DNA of 64,000 bases from Vreelandella halophila (GTDB lineage Bacteria; Pseudomonadota; Gammaproteobacteria; Pseudomonadales; Oleiphilaceae), in NCBI RefSeq assembly GCF_019903425.1, contig NZ_JACHUZ010000013.1:1086285-1150284 (forward strand), in the 5' to 3' direction. The notes beneath the pieces are model-generated. The model searched no databases, had not been told where the DNA came from, and saw only the letters and a list, made by a program, of their open reading frames with translations. This document shows positions 51,884 to 61,534 of this stretch, piece by piece. The position numbers and the translations under genes are program-made. How positions within the stretch are numbered: position 1 is the first letter of the stretch; each line of letters opens with the position of its first letter.

Positions 51884-52187
51884 GGAACGCATTAGTCGCG
51901 CGGCTTCTGAACACGCTACCGCCCCGAGGCGTATTCCCCCGTTACCGGCCTGTGCACTGCAAGCAGTAGTGCTTCCTCACGGTTGGCCCATAATGACCAG
52001 TCCATAGGCCTCAATCGAGTAGAGACATTGATGTCGTTCAGGATAGCCCATTTTCCGAGCACGCTGTAAGAGCGAGCCCGTGTGCAATCATTGATCCCCA
52101 TCGATTCTCGTACCGCAGCGGCCGTCGTGCCGTGCTCGGGTTTTGAGACCCATATGTCTGTCGGCTCCCTGATGCCAGATCAAAGGA
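51884..52187. other. gene-poor region between remnants and the giant surface protein gene
   Basis: It holds a 61-codon minus-strand frame (51916-52101) with no recognised family and a decayed REP-like unit near 52066-52080 (TAAGAGCGAGCCC). I do not call a gene here. Confidence 0.4.
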
Positions 52188-55100
52188 TTAGATCAAAAAC
52201 GCCCAGTCGCCTTCACTGAGATGATTGACACTGGCTTCGGCTGAAAGCGCGATAGAGGCCGCCACACCTTCCAGTGACATGCCGTTCTCAAGATCATTGA
52301 TCCAGTAGTTACGGCCCTCGGTCTCCGCCTCACGCTGGAGCAGAGTCTGGTAGAGAAGGTCTACCTGGGCGCCACTGTCCAGTTGATGAATGGGCTGCTC
52401 CATATCGCGGCTGAACTCGTCTGAGTTCAGGAAGCCATCAACGATATCCACGAAGTTGTCAGTGCGTTCCAGCTGGTCGGCCCAGTACTGGACGCCGTCC
52501 AGGTCGCCCTGACGGTCCAGCAGGCGGTCGTAGAGAGTGGTGATCCAGTCGAGCCCTTCGCTGTAGGTCAGCTCTACCGTCTCATCCTCAAAAGCCAGGG
52601 TCTCGGCATTGATGATGGTTTCAACATCGTCGCCATCTTTCCGTTGCAGGGTAATCACGCTGTGATCCTGGGTGACGATATAGTCGTCCCGGTTGCCCTC
52701 AACCGTAATCACATCCTGGTCACGGCCGCCATGGAGTAGGTCGTTGCCGGCACCGCCGAAAAGGGTGTCGTTGCCGTTGTTGCCAAACAGACGGTCATCA
52801 CCGCCCTTTGACCCCACCACATCGTCACCCGCGCCCCCGTGCAGCTCATCGTCGCCCTCCCCGAGGACCAGGGTCTGGCTGCCGGCACCGGCAAACACCG
52901 TGTTGTTACCGGCGCCCCCGGACACGTTAAGCCCGTTACCAACCACCACGGCAAATTCGATGTTGTTGAGTTCCAGCTGCCCATCGTCGAGACTACGACC
53001 GTCGATAACCATGGCTTCGCGGTAGTCACTGTTCTCAGCCGTGGGCTGACCCGTGATGCGAATAGGTGTGTCCGGACTACTGCCGGATTCCTGCTGCAGG
53101 GTGATCCGGTTGACCCAGAGGTTGCTGTTGCCGGGTTGTTCGAGGAAGCGGCCACCGCCGTCGAGCTGATCCTCCAGATCGTCCGATTCCGTTTCGGCAG
53201 TGCTGCGAATCAGTGACAGCAGCTCTGGTTCAGTGGTTCGGCTGCGGGCGGTATCGTTGGTCCGGGCACTGGCGCCGACGCCGGTGGGCAGACTCAAGAT
53301 GGTGACCGGCTGGTTGCCGGTGTCATCCTGGAAGTGCAGGGGGATGTCGGCTTCGTCCGAGGTGGGGTTCGTATCGTCACGGTTTTCGGGTACCGGCTGG
53401 ATGGTAATGGTGTCGATCGTATCACCATCCTCGGTCTGTTCCTGCCCCGGAGTGACGGTGACACCGTCTATCTGTTCACCCTCGGGCTCGGGCTCGGGCT
53501 CGGGTGTCGGTGTGGGAGGGGGATCCACAATAGCATCGACATTGATTGTCACCTGGCTCGCCGCACTCGTGCCGCCTTCGCCGTCAGCGAGGGTGATGTC
53601 AAAGGTGTGCGTGTCCGCATTTTGTGAGGTATAGCGCAAGTTCTGGAGGAGATCGCCGACCAAGGCGGCGGTGGCATTGCTGTTGAGGTCAATGGCGAGA
53701 TCGTTACTGCCTTGTCCGTCGTTGCCGGTGGCGACCGTGCCGATATCGGTACCGTTGACGGTCACGGTGTCGCTCGCGGCCAACGCCACGCCGTCCAGCT
53801 GCAGACTGCCTTCCGGGGTACTGCCCACCCGCGCCAGGGTCAGACGCCCGCCGTCGAAATGGCTATTGTCGACGTCTGTGACGCTGGCGTCTGTGCCCGC
53901 GTCCAGGGTTGCGGCTTCCCCTGCTTCAACGCTCGCGCTGTCCCCGTCGAGATTCGAGAGCGTCGGCACTGCATTCAGCGTGACCACGGCGTTGCCACCG
54001 GTACTGCTTACGCGGAATCCGCTATCGCTCACTCCACTCAGGTTGATCACGGTATCGTTGCTGTCGAAGGTACCGTCGTCGTTCGTATCCAGCGTCAGCG
54101 TGTTGGTAGCGTTATCGAACTGTGTAAAGGCCCCGTCGACGGCGCCGCCCTCGCCCGTGATGACGATCTCGTCGGCGCTGGTGAAGTCCAGGATCGTGTC
54201 GCCGTCCAGGCCGGCGGCACTGTCCAGGAAGGTGTCGTCGCCCTCACCGCCGCTGAGCGTGTCCTCGCCACCGCCGCCGGTCAGGGTATCGTTGCCCACA
54301 CCGCCGTTGATGGTGTCGCCCCCGTTTCCGCCGGTGATGCTATCGTCGCCGTTCAGGTTCGTGGCATCGACGTCGATGGCGTCGGCATTACCGTCGTCGT
54401 TGGTCAGCGCGCTGGCATCAAGCATGATGCCATTGGACAGCGCCGTATCGGCGTTCACGGCCAGAGCGTTAACAGCGTTGCCATCCGAGTCGCTGATTTC
54501 GGCCAGCCTAATGTCGTGGGCCTGATCGCTGGTGAACCGTAATGCCTCGACATCGGACACCGTACCGGCCGAGAAATCGGCGGTCACGGCGCTGCTTCCG
54601 CCGATCGCGATGCGGTCGCCGTTCCCCGCGCCACCGTCAATGGTTTCGCCCGGCTGGAAGTCACCATTCTCGATAATGAAGCGGTCCGTGCCGTTTCCAC
54701 CACTCAGGGTATCGGCACCGCCGCCGCCATCGAGGGTGTCGTCCCCGGCCGCACCGTCGAGGGTATCGCCCCCGGCACCGCCCTGGAGAATGTCCGCGCC
54801 CTGAAGGTTGTCGTCGTCAATCGTGACACGGTTCGAGCCGGTCAACCCCGAGGCGTCGACGGTCACGCCGTTGTCGAGCGCCGTCGAGGCCGTGACCGCA
54901 AGATCGTTGCCCGAAGCAGCGGCCATATTGTCATCCAGGGTGATGTCGTGCGCCGCATCCGAGGCCAGCTCGATCTCGTCGATACCCGCGACCGTGCGCG
55001 TCCCGGTGTCCAGGCTCACGGCCCCGCCGGTGATTTGCAGCACGTCGCCCGTGCCGCCGGTAACGTCGAAATCGGAGACAGTGGTCAGAACAGCGGGGTC

Positions 55101-58100
55101 GACCTTGATCGTGTTGTCGCCGCCGGACGTGGACTGGTATGTCTCGATGTCGCTCAGGCTCAGGCCGGTCAGATCAGCCGTACCGGCGGCACTGGCAAGC
55201 GTGTCGTCGCCGGCGCCACCACTGATGGCACTCAGCCCGGTTAATTGACCGCCGCTGAGGGTGAAGGTCGTGCCCGCGCCGTTGCTGGTCGCCAGCGTGT
55301 CAATATTCGTCAGCGTGATGCCTGAGATGTCGAGCGTCGTATCGGCGGTTGTGAGCGTATCGGTCCCGGCCAAATCGGCGGTCCTGAACTCAGTGACGTC
55401 GCCGAAGGAGGTGCTGCCGTCCAACTTGAACGTGGTGTCGCCGGTCGCGGTGTTCTCAATGACCTCGAAGCCGCTCAGGTCGCGGCCCGTCAGGTCGGCG
55501 GTTGCGCCCAGATTGCCGGTCAGGGTTTCTGTCCCACCGCCCGAGGCGGTGAAGTCGGTGGCGTTGTTCAGAACACCAGCGTTAATCGTGAGTGTGGCAT
55601 TCAGGTCTGTCGCCGTGATCATGTCCCAGTCGCTGAAACTCTCCTGGGTCAGGTCCACCGATCCGCCGCTGACCTCAAGTGTCTCTGTTTTGCCGCTCTG
55701 ACCGGTGTAGGTGATGAAATCGTCCAGCCCGCTGGTCGCATCCACGATCACGGTGAACGGCCCCGAACCGGCGGTTTCTAGGGAGTCGAAACCACCCTGG
55801 ACGTCGCTCGTGAGGGCGGCGAAATCGAAGGTCCCGCCGCCGTTGACGATGATCGTGTCGCTACCGCCGCCGCCGCTAATAACGGCGGTGCTATCGAGGT
55901 GGCTACTGTCGTCGATGATCAAGGTCTGATCGCCGCCATCGGTCGTATTGCCGCCCTGAATGCCGGTGCCATCCGTGGTGTCGAACCCGCTATTCAGCGT
56001 AATGAGTGCATTCGGGTCGATGGACGTGAACTGCAACGTCCCCGTCCCGTCGAACGCAGCAAGGCTGTTGCCCGAGGTGTCCTCGATAGCACCCGCGTCG
56101 ATGTCGATGGAGAAGTCCTCGGGACCGGGCAGGTCGCTCGACGGATTGATCGTCAGGGTCGAGCCGGTGATCGAGACCTGGCCGTCGCCGGTCCCTACGT
56201 CGGTGCCGACGTCGAATATTTCCCTGGCACTGCCGTCTGTCTCACTGAACAGCGTAATCGTGCCCGAAGTTCCAAACGCGATATTCTCGGAAAATTCGAC
56301 GGTGAGGTCGTTGGCCGCAGGCACGTTCGTATCGCCGTTGGTCGGGTTCGACGCATCCACATCGACCGTGGGAGCATCGGTGTCGTTGACGGTGATGTCG
56401 AAGGTCTGGCTATTGCTGTCGCTGCCGCCGTTCGCCGTACCGCCGTCGTCCGAAAAACTCACGGTGACGGTCGCCGTGCCATTGGCATTCGCGGCCGGGG
56501 TGAAGGTCAGGTCCCCGCTGGCATCGTCGATGACGGGCTGCACATCGAAGAGGCCGGTGTCGTCATTGTTCACGCTGTCGATAGTGACGGTCTGGTCGCT
56601 TTCGTTGGCCGCGCCCGGATCGCGCGCCGAGACGAAATCCGCCACGGTTTGCGCACCGGCCGCCGAGCCCACGGTCTGGCTGCCGTCCAGGGTCAGGCCC
56701 GGCGCGTCGTTGACGGCATCAACGGTAACGGTGACATCCGCCGCATCGGTGGAAAAGGCGCTCGTACCGCCGTTCGTTGTGGTGTCCACGCCGGTGTCCC
56801 CAGCCGATCCGGCGGTCTGGTCCCAGGCGCGCAAGGTCATGCCGCCGCCCGGGGTGCCGTTGAAATCGCTGTCTGGCACAAAACGCAGGTGGTCGGTCTC
56901 CGCCAGCAGTAAGGCACTGTTGTCCGCCGGCGACGCACTCGCGACTGAGTTCCAGGTTCCGCCACCGTCGGTCGAGTATTCCCACGTACCGTCTGTATCG
57001 GTCACTCCCGTCACGGCCACGCCCAGGGTGTTGCCCTCCGCATCGCCGGTGGTCCCGGCCGAACCGAGAATGGTTGCAACGGTCGTGCCGCCATTCCCGG
57101 TGGCGTCCTCGTCAATGGTGTCCAGATGGCGCGTATCCGGGGAAAGGGTGGGCGCATCGTTCACTGGCGTGACCGTGACGTCCTGCGTTGCCGTACCGGC
57201 CGAACCGCTGCCCGAGTCCGTGAGGCTGTAGGTCAGGGTACGCGTGTCCCCGGTCGGCACGTCGCTGGTCGAATCGAAGGTCAAAGTGCGCAGCACGGCT
57301 TCATATTCGGCTGTCGTCGCCGTGCCCGAAAGCGTCAGCACCCCGTTCGCGTAGGAGGAGGTGATCCCCGACTGATCCTGCACCGCCAGCACGTCACCGT
57401 CCACGCGATTGCCGGTGATCTCCACCGTGCCGCCGGTGATCGTATCCCCATCGTCATCGGTGACCGTGAAGGCGTCGTCAACCAGCACCGCGCCAGCCTC
57501 TTCGGTATAAGCGGCATCATCACCCGGCGAAGCCAGAGTGGGTGCCGAATTGGGCGGTACCGGCGCGCCCACGTTGATATCATCGAGACCTATATCAAGC
57601 CCGCCAAACTCCATCGGGCCATCAATCGAGAATGTCACTTCATCGAGGTAGTCCCAGCCATCGAAGGCAATATCGCCGTAATAATCACCGGTATAGCTAT
57701 AGCTGGCGCCCCCGTCCGACACTGAAGATTCCAGGTCAATATTGGCGGTGTAATGGGTCGTGCCATTGCGCTTACCCTCGATAATGACAGCGGTATCGCC
57801 AAGGCCACCATCGATTTCAAAGCCGTTGAGCGCAAACTCACTGCCGTCCGTCGCACGGAAGCCCAGCGATGTGATTCCCCCCGCCAGGTCATAATCGAAA
57901 TAAACCGCGTTGTCCCCAGCAGAGGTAATCTTGGCATCATCATTATCACCAATAATGCCAATGTTGGTGTTAGGGTTATTGTAGAACGTGAAATCGCCGT
58001 AACTGACCGAAACGCTGCCCGATGGCCCCACCGGCTCGTCGTCAAAGTCTTCACCCATGACGAGCAGGTGGGCATAGTCGCGCGGCTCACTCTCCCAGCA

Positions 58101-58580
58101 TGCGGGGCCATCGACTGTGCCGATCTGATGATCCAACTGCCAGTTGCCCCCCAGAGCACTCGCCCCCACCGGGGTGCTGGAAGCCGCCACGCTGGCGCCC
58201 GTGGCAGCGGCCCAGGCCGCCAGATACGCCTTGCCCTCATTCCCCTCGGCCACATTACAGGCGTACAGCAGGCAACTCCCTTCTTCACCAAGGGCAGCCC
58301 CCATGCGGCTCAATTGAGCGCTTTGATCTGCAAGCGCCTGAGCATCGACCACGGCATTGCCCAGGTAAAGCTGTCCCGGATGCCCGTGAGCCACAATATG
58401 GATGGCATCCAGCGTTTGGCGGCCTTCAAGCGTCCGGGCGATTTGTTCCAGGCCATCGCGCTGAGGATCGAGTAGCACTACGTCGACACTGGGTGCCGCC
58501 CAAGCCATCAGTTGCTGCCAATCAGGTACGCCCAGGTCGAGAAATAGTATCTGCCGAGTGAAGGATGTACAGGCGGCCAT
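52188..58580 (-). CDS. giant DUF4347 / Big_5-like / RTX / DUF4214 secreted surface protein
   Basis: This 2130-residue acidic protein begins with a DUF4347 domain (about 8-165; DAIHIVAHGHPGQLYLGN, LLYACNVAEGNEG), then cadherin-like and Big_5-like immunoglobulin repeats (about 330-850; TDAPTVDVDASNPTNGDTNVPAANDLTVEFSEN), long calcium-repeat regions with GGxGxD nonapeptides (GGGGADTLSGGNGTD, GGVGNDTLTGGGGED, GGAGDDVVGSKGGDDRLFGNNGND), a proline/glutamate linker (PTPEPEPEPEGE), and two C-terminal DUF4214 domains (about 2005-2110; WITTLYDRLLDRQGDLDGVQYW). No N-terminal signal peptide is visible, so export is probably by a type I system through the C-terminus; none is encoded in this window. It is probably an adhesin or matrix protein. 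GAGGG precedes the ATG by 7 bases. Confidence 0.88.
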   Translation of the reverse strand: MAACTSFTRQILFLDLGVPDWQQLMAWAAPSVDVVLLDPQRDGLEQIARTLEGRQTLDAIHIVAHGHPGQLYLGNAVVDAQALADQSAQLSRMGAALGEEGSCLLYACNVAEGNEGKAYLAAWAAATGASVAASSTPVGASALGGNWQLDHQIGTVDGPACWESEPRDYAHLLVMGEDFDDEPVGPSGSVSVSYGDFTFYNNPNTNIGIIGDNDDAKITSAGDNAVYFDYDLAGGITSLGFRATDGSEFALNGFEIDGGLGDTAVIIEGKRNGTTHYTANIDLESSVSDGGASYSYTGDYYGDIAFDGWDYLDEVTFSIDGPMEFGGLDIGLDDINVGAPVPPNSAPTLASPGDDAAYTEEAGAVLVDDAFTVTDDDGDTITGGTVEITGNRVDGDVLAVQDQSGITSSYANGVLTLSGTATTAEYEAVLRTLTFDSTSDVPTGDTRTLTYSLTDSGSGSAGTATQDVTVTPVNDAPTLSPDTRHLDTIDEDATGNGGTTVATILGSAGTTGDAEGNTLGVAVTGVTDTDGTWEYSTDGGGTWNSVASASPADNSALLLAETDHLRFVPDSDFNGTPGGGMTLRAWDQTAGSAGDTGVDTTTNGGTSAFSTDAADVTVTVDAVNDAPGLTLDGSQTVGSAAGAQTVADFVSARDPGAANESDQTVTIDSVNNDDTGLFDVQPVIDDASGDLTFTPAANANGTATVTVSFSDDGGTANGGSDSNSQTFDITVNDTDAPTVDVDASNPTNGDTNVPAANDLTVEFSENIAFGTSGTITLFSETDGSAREIFDVGTDVGTGDGQVSITGSTLTINPSSDLPGPEDFSIDIDAGAIEDTSGNSLAAFDGTGTLQFTSIDPNALITLNSGFDTTDGTGIQGGNTTDGGDQTLIIDDSSHLDSTAVISGGGGSDTIIVNGGGTFDFAALTSDVQGGFDSLETAGSGPFTVIVDATSGLDDFITYTGQSGKTETLEVSGGSVDLTQESFSDWDMITATDLNATLTINAGVLNNATDFTASGGGTETLTGNLGATADLTGRDLSGFEVIENTATGDTTFKLDGSTSFGDVTEFRTADLAGTDTLTTADTTLDISGITLTNIDTLATSNGAGTTFTLSGGQLTGLSAISGGAGDDTLASAAGTADLTGLSLSDIETYQSTSGGDNTIKVDPAVLTTVSDFDVTGGTGDVLQITGGAVSLDTGTRTVAGIDEIELASDAAHDITLDDNMAAASGNDLAVTASTALDNGVTVDASGLTGSNRVTIDDDNLQGADILQGGAGGDTLDGAAGDDTLDGGGGADTLSGGNGTDRFIIENGDFQPGETIDGGAGNGDRIAIGGSSAVTADFSAGTVSDVEALRFTSDQAHDIRLAEISDSDGNAVNALAVNADTALSNGIMLDASALTNDDGNADAIDVDATNLNGDDSITGGNGGDTINGGVGNDTLTGGGGEDTLSGGEGDDTFLDSAAGLDGDTILDFTSADEIVITGEGGAVDGAFTQFDNATNTLTLDTNDDGTFDSNDTVINLSGVSDSGFRVSSTGGNAVVTLNAVPTLSNLDGDSASVEAGEAATLDAGTDASVTDVDNSHFDGGRLTLARVGSTPEGSLQLDGVALAASDTVTVNGTDIGTVATGNDGQGSNDLAIDLNSNATAALVGDLLQNLRYTSQNADTHTFDITLADGEGGTSAASQVTINVDAIVDPPPTPTPEPEPEPEGEQIDGVTVTPGQEQTEDGDTIDTITIQPVPENRDDTNPTSDEADIPLHFQDDTGNQPVTILSLPTGVGASARTNDTARSRTTEPELLSLIRSTAETESDDLEDQLDGGGRFLEQPGNSNLWVNRITLQQESGSSPDTPIRITGQPTAENSDYREAMVIDGRSLDDGQLELNNIEFAVVVGNGLNVSGGAGNNTVFAGAGSQTLVLGEGDDELHGGAGDDVVGSKGGDDRLFGNNGNDTLFGGAGNDLLHGGRDQDVITVEGNRDDYIVTQDHSVITLQRKDGDDVETIINAETLAFEDETVELTYSEGLDWITTLYDRLLDRQGDLDGVQYWADQLERTDNFVDIVDGFLNSDEFSRDMEQPIHQLDSGAQVDLLYQTLLQREAETEGRNYWINDLENGMSLEGVAASIALSAEASVNHLSEGDWAFLI

Positions 58581-58599
58581 AAGATTACCCTCAGAAAAG

Positions 58600-58613
58600 A
58601 TGGTTTAAACCAT
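58600..58613. promoter_or_regulatory. 14-bp palindrome ATGGTTTAAACCAT upstream of the giant protein gene
   Basis: A perfect inverted repeat 20 bases before the ATG at 58580, in an AT-rich 131-base leader. It is a candidate operator. No binding protein is indicated. Confidence 0.4.
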
Positions 58614-58711
58614 TGCTTGGCGTTGCTGTAGATGGACTTAAGTTAAAAACCACGAAAAGACTTGGTAGAATAGGTCGCTAAGTGATTAATAGCCCGTTAA
58701 CACGGTTGCCC

Positions 58712-59353
58712 TCAAGGCTTGGGTGGATAGACACCGTTGACGGTAATGCAGTAGCGCAACGAGGTTTGTGGCGGCAGTGTCGACACCGGCTGATGATTGC
58801 CTGTCTCGCCGACAGATTCGATACTCAATGTCACCCGGCTGGATGAAGACGAACCGGGCACATAGCCGGTGGCCTTGATCTCCTGGCCGCGTAGTTCCCC
58901 TATCGGATTCGCCAGCAAGGCACCCGAGCGCGCCTTTATCGAGCCGTCTCCATCGACAGCCCTCAAGGCATGCGAGTGAGAAGGTAACTGGGGCGTGGTA
59001 AGGGTGACGCTTTCTGAACCACGTTTTGAGCCCCGGGGCACATTGGTCAAGCCCGGCCCTTGCCCTGCCCCTACGGGCGAGCGGCCACGCATGTCAGGCA
59101 AACTGAATACAGTGGTACCATTACCACCGTACTGTGTGCCGAGTAATGAATACAGTGCGCTATATTCCGAGATAGCCAGTTGCTGACCCGCTGCCTCCAT
59201 GGTGTCAACGGGGCAATAAGGAGCGGCCGTGCTACATACCGAGCCCAAATAACTGTCAGGCGAGCAACTGGCCTGTGCATAAGGCACCGCCAACAGCGCA
59301 ACGCTCATCAACGGGCCACCCAGCAACATGTATCGCAATGAAGATGTTTTCAT
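58712..59353 (-). CDS. secreted tail-collar (PF07484-type) protein
   Basis: This 213-residue protein has a signal peptide (MKTSSLRYMLLGGPLMSVALLAVPYAQA) and a phage tail-collar / microcystin-dependent-protein domain (GQQLAISEYSALYSLLGTQYGGNGTTVFSLPDMRGRSPVGAGQGPG, then LPPQTSLRYCITVNGVYPP). Usual collar proteins lack a signal peptide; this one is exported. Six Cys (CSPDSYLGSVCSTAAPYC and YC) may form disulfides. It lies directly upstream of the giant surface protein gene on the same strand. No other phage genes are present. GAAGGGA precedes the ATG. Confidence 0.85.
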   Translation of the reverse strand: MKTSSLRYMLLGGPLMSVALLAVPYAQASCSPDSYLGSVCSTAAPYCPVDTMEAAGQQLAISEYSALYSLLGTQYGGNGTTVFSLPDMRGRSPVGAGQGPGLTNVPRGSKRGSESVTLTTPQLPSHSHALRAVDGDGSIKARSGALLANPIGELRGQEIKATGYVPGSSSSSRVTLSIESVGETGNHQPVSTLPPQTSLRYCITVNGVYPPKP

Positions 59354-59592
59354 GATATCCCTTCTTTTGCTCTTTCCATTTTATTAGTGTTTATCGTATA
59401 AAAGCGCACCCTATACTGATTTAATATAAGACCTTTTGATCCGACATGCCAAACGCCGATAACGCAATATCGGCGACCCCGTAACAACCGGCCGGGTTCA
59501 TATAGGTTGCGAGGGTGCGGATCAGGCTGTCCTTACCGCTGGCGTCCAACCCACTTACCTGGTTACTGTCCTTCTCATTTCCTACAGGCTGC

Positions 59593-60564
59593 TCAGTCCG
59601 TGGGGTAGAGGGGGTAGCCCTGGTGGGCGTACCAGCGCCGCCAGCGAAAACGGCGAAGCAGCTTCTTGAGACCAGACACGGAGCGGCCGGCCTTCAGGTA
59701 ATCGGCGATGGAGGCGGGGTGGCGGCCAGGCAGGGCCATCTGGTCCGCGTAGCGGTCATACTCGCCGGCCAGCGGATGGAATCGCAGGCGGTTCCAGGGT
59801 TTATCGTCGGTCACGTAATGGATGATGCCGGGGTTGAGAATCGCCTCCTGCACCTCGGCCGGGTCAAAGTGGCTGAGCTTACGTCTGGCGTGGTAGAGGC
59901 CTTTCTGGTGGTTCCATTTCAGTGGTAGGGGCTTCCAGGATTGGTGCAGCACACCATTGAGCGCGCACTGGTCGTTGGAGCTCATGCGCTCCGGGTTCTC
60001 CACCTTGAAGCGGAAAATCGCGTCCGGGATGTTGTCGCGGCGCCACAGATCCAGATTGATCAGCAGCATCCCGGAGTTGAAGTACTCGTTCTGGGGAATC
60101 CCCAGTTTGCGGTGGGTGTGGCCGGAGAGGTTCTCGACGGCACCCAGGTGGTAACCGTCTATGTCCAGTGACAACAGATCCAGCACGTTGCCTTTGACCA
60201 CCATGTCGCAGTCGAGATAGAGCACCTTGCTCACGGTCTCATCGAACAGCTCTGGAATGGAGATGCGGTAATAGGCCGGGGCGGTGACGTGCTTGATGGT
60301 TGGAAGCTGGGCGTATTTGTCCGTATCAAACTCGATGAAATCGATAGGGCCGCCGCCGGCGCTGGCAATGTCGTCCTGCATGGCCTGCTTCGTGGTCGGT
60401 TCAATTCCCCCATCAATGCAGAACAGGCGTACCCGCTCCGGTTCCGGGCAGTTGCTCAGAAGGGAAAAGAACATCACGGCCAGCGGGGCGGCATAGCGCT
60501 CGTCCGAGCTTGCCACCACGCCAATGCAGTCGTCAGGTAGGGTTCGGAGAGCGTCATGGGCCAT
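59593..60564 (-). CDS. glycosyltransferase family 8 protein (copy 1)
   Basis: This 323-residue GT8 enzyme starts MAHDALRTLPDDCIGVVASSDERYAAPLAVMFFSLLSN at 60564 and has the metal-binding DCD motif in VLYLDCDMVVKGNVLDL near 115 and NSGMLLINLDLWR near 150. It transfers a hexose from a nucleotide sugar with retention. The start overlaps the stop of the second GT8 gene by 11 bases, so the two are coupled. The longer frame to 60660 overlaps that gene further and is not used. Confidence 0.9.
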   Translation of the reverse strand: MAHDALRTLPDDCIGVVASSDERYAAPLAVMFFSLLSNCPEPERVRLFCIDGGIEPTTKQAMQDDIASAGGGPIDFIEFDTDKYAQLPTIKHVTAPAYYRISIPELFDETVSKVLYLDCDMVVKGNVLDLLSLDIDGYHLGAVENLSGHTHRKLGIPQNEYFNSGMLLINLDLWRRDNIPDAIFRFKVENPERMSSNDQCALNGVLHQSWKPLPLKWNHQKGLYHARRKLSHFDPAEVQEAILNPGIIHYVTDDKPWNRLRFHPLAGEYDRYADQMALPGRHPASIADYLKAGRSVSGLKKLLRRFRWRRWYAHQGYPLYPTD

Positions 60565-61486
60565 GGCGGGCTGCCTTTTTGATCTGTGCTTTACGCCGAT
60601 ACGTGTTCCAGTGTCGCCCCAGGGCCGTGACGTAGCGGAATCGGGTGCCTGGTGAGTCATCGGGGGGCGTCATTCCAGCCCATGGGGTCTGGGCTAATAC
60701 CGCCCGGTAAGTGTCTTTGAGGGGGTGGAAGGAGTAGCGCTTCCAGGGTTTCTTGGCGCCGATGAAGTGCACGATTCCAGGGTTAACGAACGCTTCATGA
60801 AGCTCTTGCGGGGCGTAGCCGCAGCCGTCGTTATCCCGGGTCATGACTTTATAGATATCGGACTGCTGGTTCCACCGGGCAGGCAGTCGCCTCCATCTTT
60901 GACGCAGCACGGCGTTGAGGCTGCATTGATCCACGAACGTCAGCCCTGCGGCGTGTTCCCGGGCGTAGTCGTCGACGGCGCGATGCAGGGCTTCATCCCT
61001 CCAGACCGCAAGATCCATCAGAAGAACACCGGAGTTGAAGTATTCCGGGCGGGGCAGGCCGATGTCGCGGCAGGCTGTGGGGGAATAGTTTTCCACCGCT
61101 GCCACGGGGTAGCCCTCAAGGTTGGTTTCCCAGAGGTGGTTCAGGTTACCCAATACCAGCGTGTCGCAATCCAGGTACAGGACTCGCGTAACGGTCTCCG
61201 GTAGATAGGCGGGGAGGCTGATTCGCTGGTAAACGGCAGGCCCGTAGCGGTGGGTGGGCAGGTCCCGATAGAGGCTGTCATCCGGTTCAATAACGTTCAG
61301 GGTGCCGCCGGCGCCCTCGACCGTGTTCTTCAAGGCTTGCAGATTGTCGCGGGTGATACCGCAGTCTACAAGGTGGAAGTGGATGGCAGTATCCGGCGTT
61401 GCCTTCAATGCAGACAGCATCATGACCCCGGCATAGGGGGCATAGTTGTCATCGCAGCAGGCGGCTATGTGGAGGGTGTCGTCCAA
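60554..61486 (-). CDS. glycosyltransferase family 8 protein (copy 2)
   Basis: This 310-residue GT8 enzyme begins MDDTLHIAACCDDNYAPYAGVMMLSALKATPDTAIHFHLVDCG, with VLYLDCDTLVLGNLNHL and YFNSGVLLMDLAVWRDE. It is similar to the neighbouring copy along its length, suggesting tandem duplication and divergence. It probably adds sugars to LPS core or O-antigen at the inner face of the inner membrane. It is encoded between the other GT8 and the O-antigen ligase. Confidence 0.9.
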   Translation of the reverse strand: MDDTLHIAACCDDNYAPYAGVMMLSALKATPDTAIHFHLVDCGITRDNLQALKNTVEGAGGTLNVIEPDDSLYRDLPTHRYGPAVYQRISLPAYLPETVTRVLYLDCDTLVLGNLNHLWETNLEGYPVAAVENYSPTACRDIGLPRPEYFNSGVLLMDLAVWRDEALHRAVDDYAREHAAGLTFVDQCSLNAVLRQRWRRLPARWNQQSDIYKVMTRDNDGCGYAPQELHEAFVNPGIVHFIGAKKPWKRYSFHPLKDTYRAVLAQTPWAGMTPPDDSPGTRFRYVTALGRHWNTYRRKAQIKKAARHGP

Positions 61487-61534
61487 GTCTGCGGGCCTCG
61501 GGTGTGGCTGGCGGTCATTTTGCGCCTAAGGGTA

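Noticed and set aside
53712-57725. Several long plus-strand frames across the giant surface protein gene
   Set aside because: They are antisense of RTX and Ig-like repeats; their regular composition follows from the repeat codons.
58712-59353. Prophage from the tail-collar gene
   Set aside because: No capsid, portal, terminase, integrase or lysis gene is nearby, and the protein has a signal peptide.
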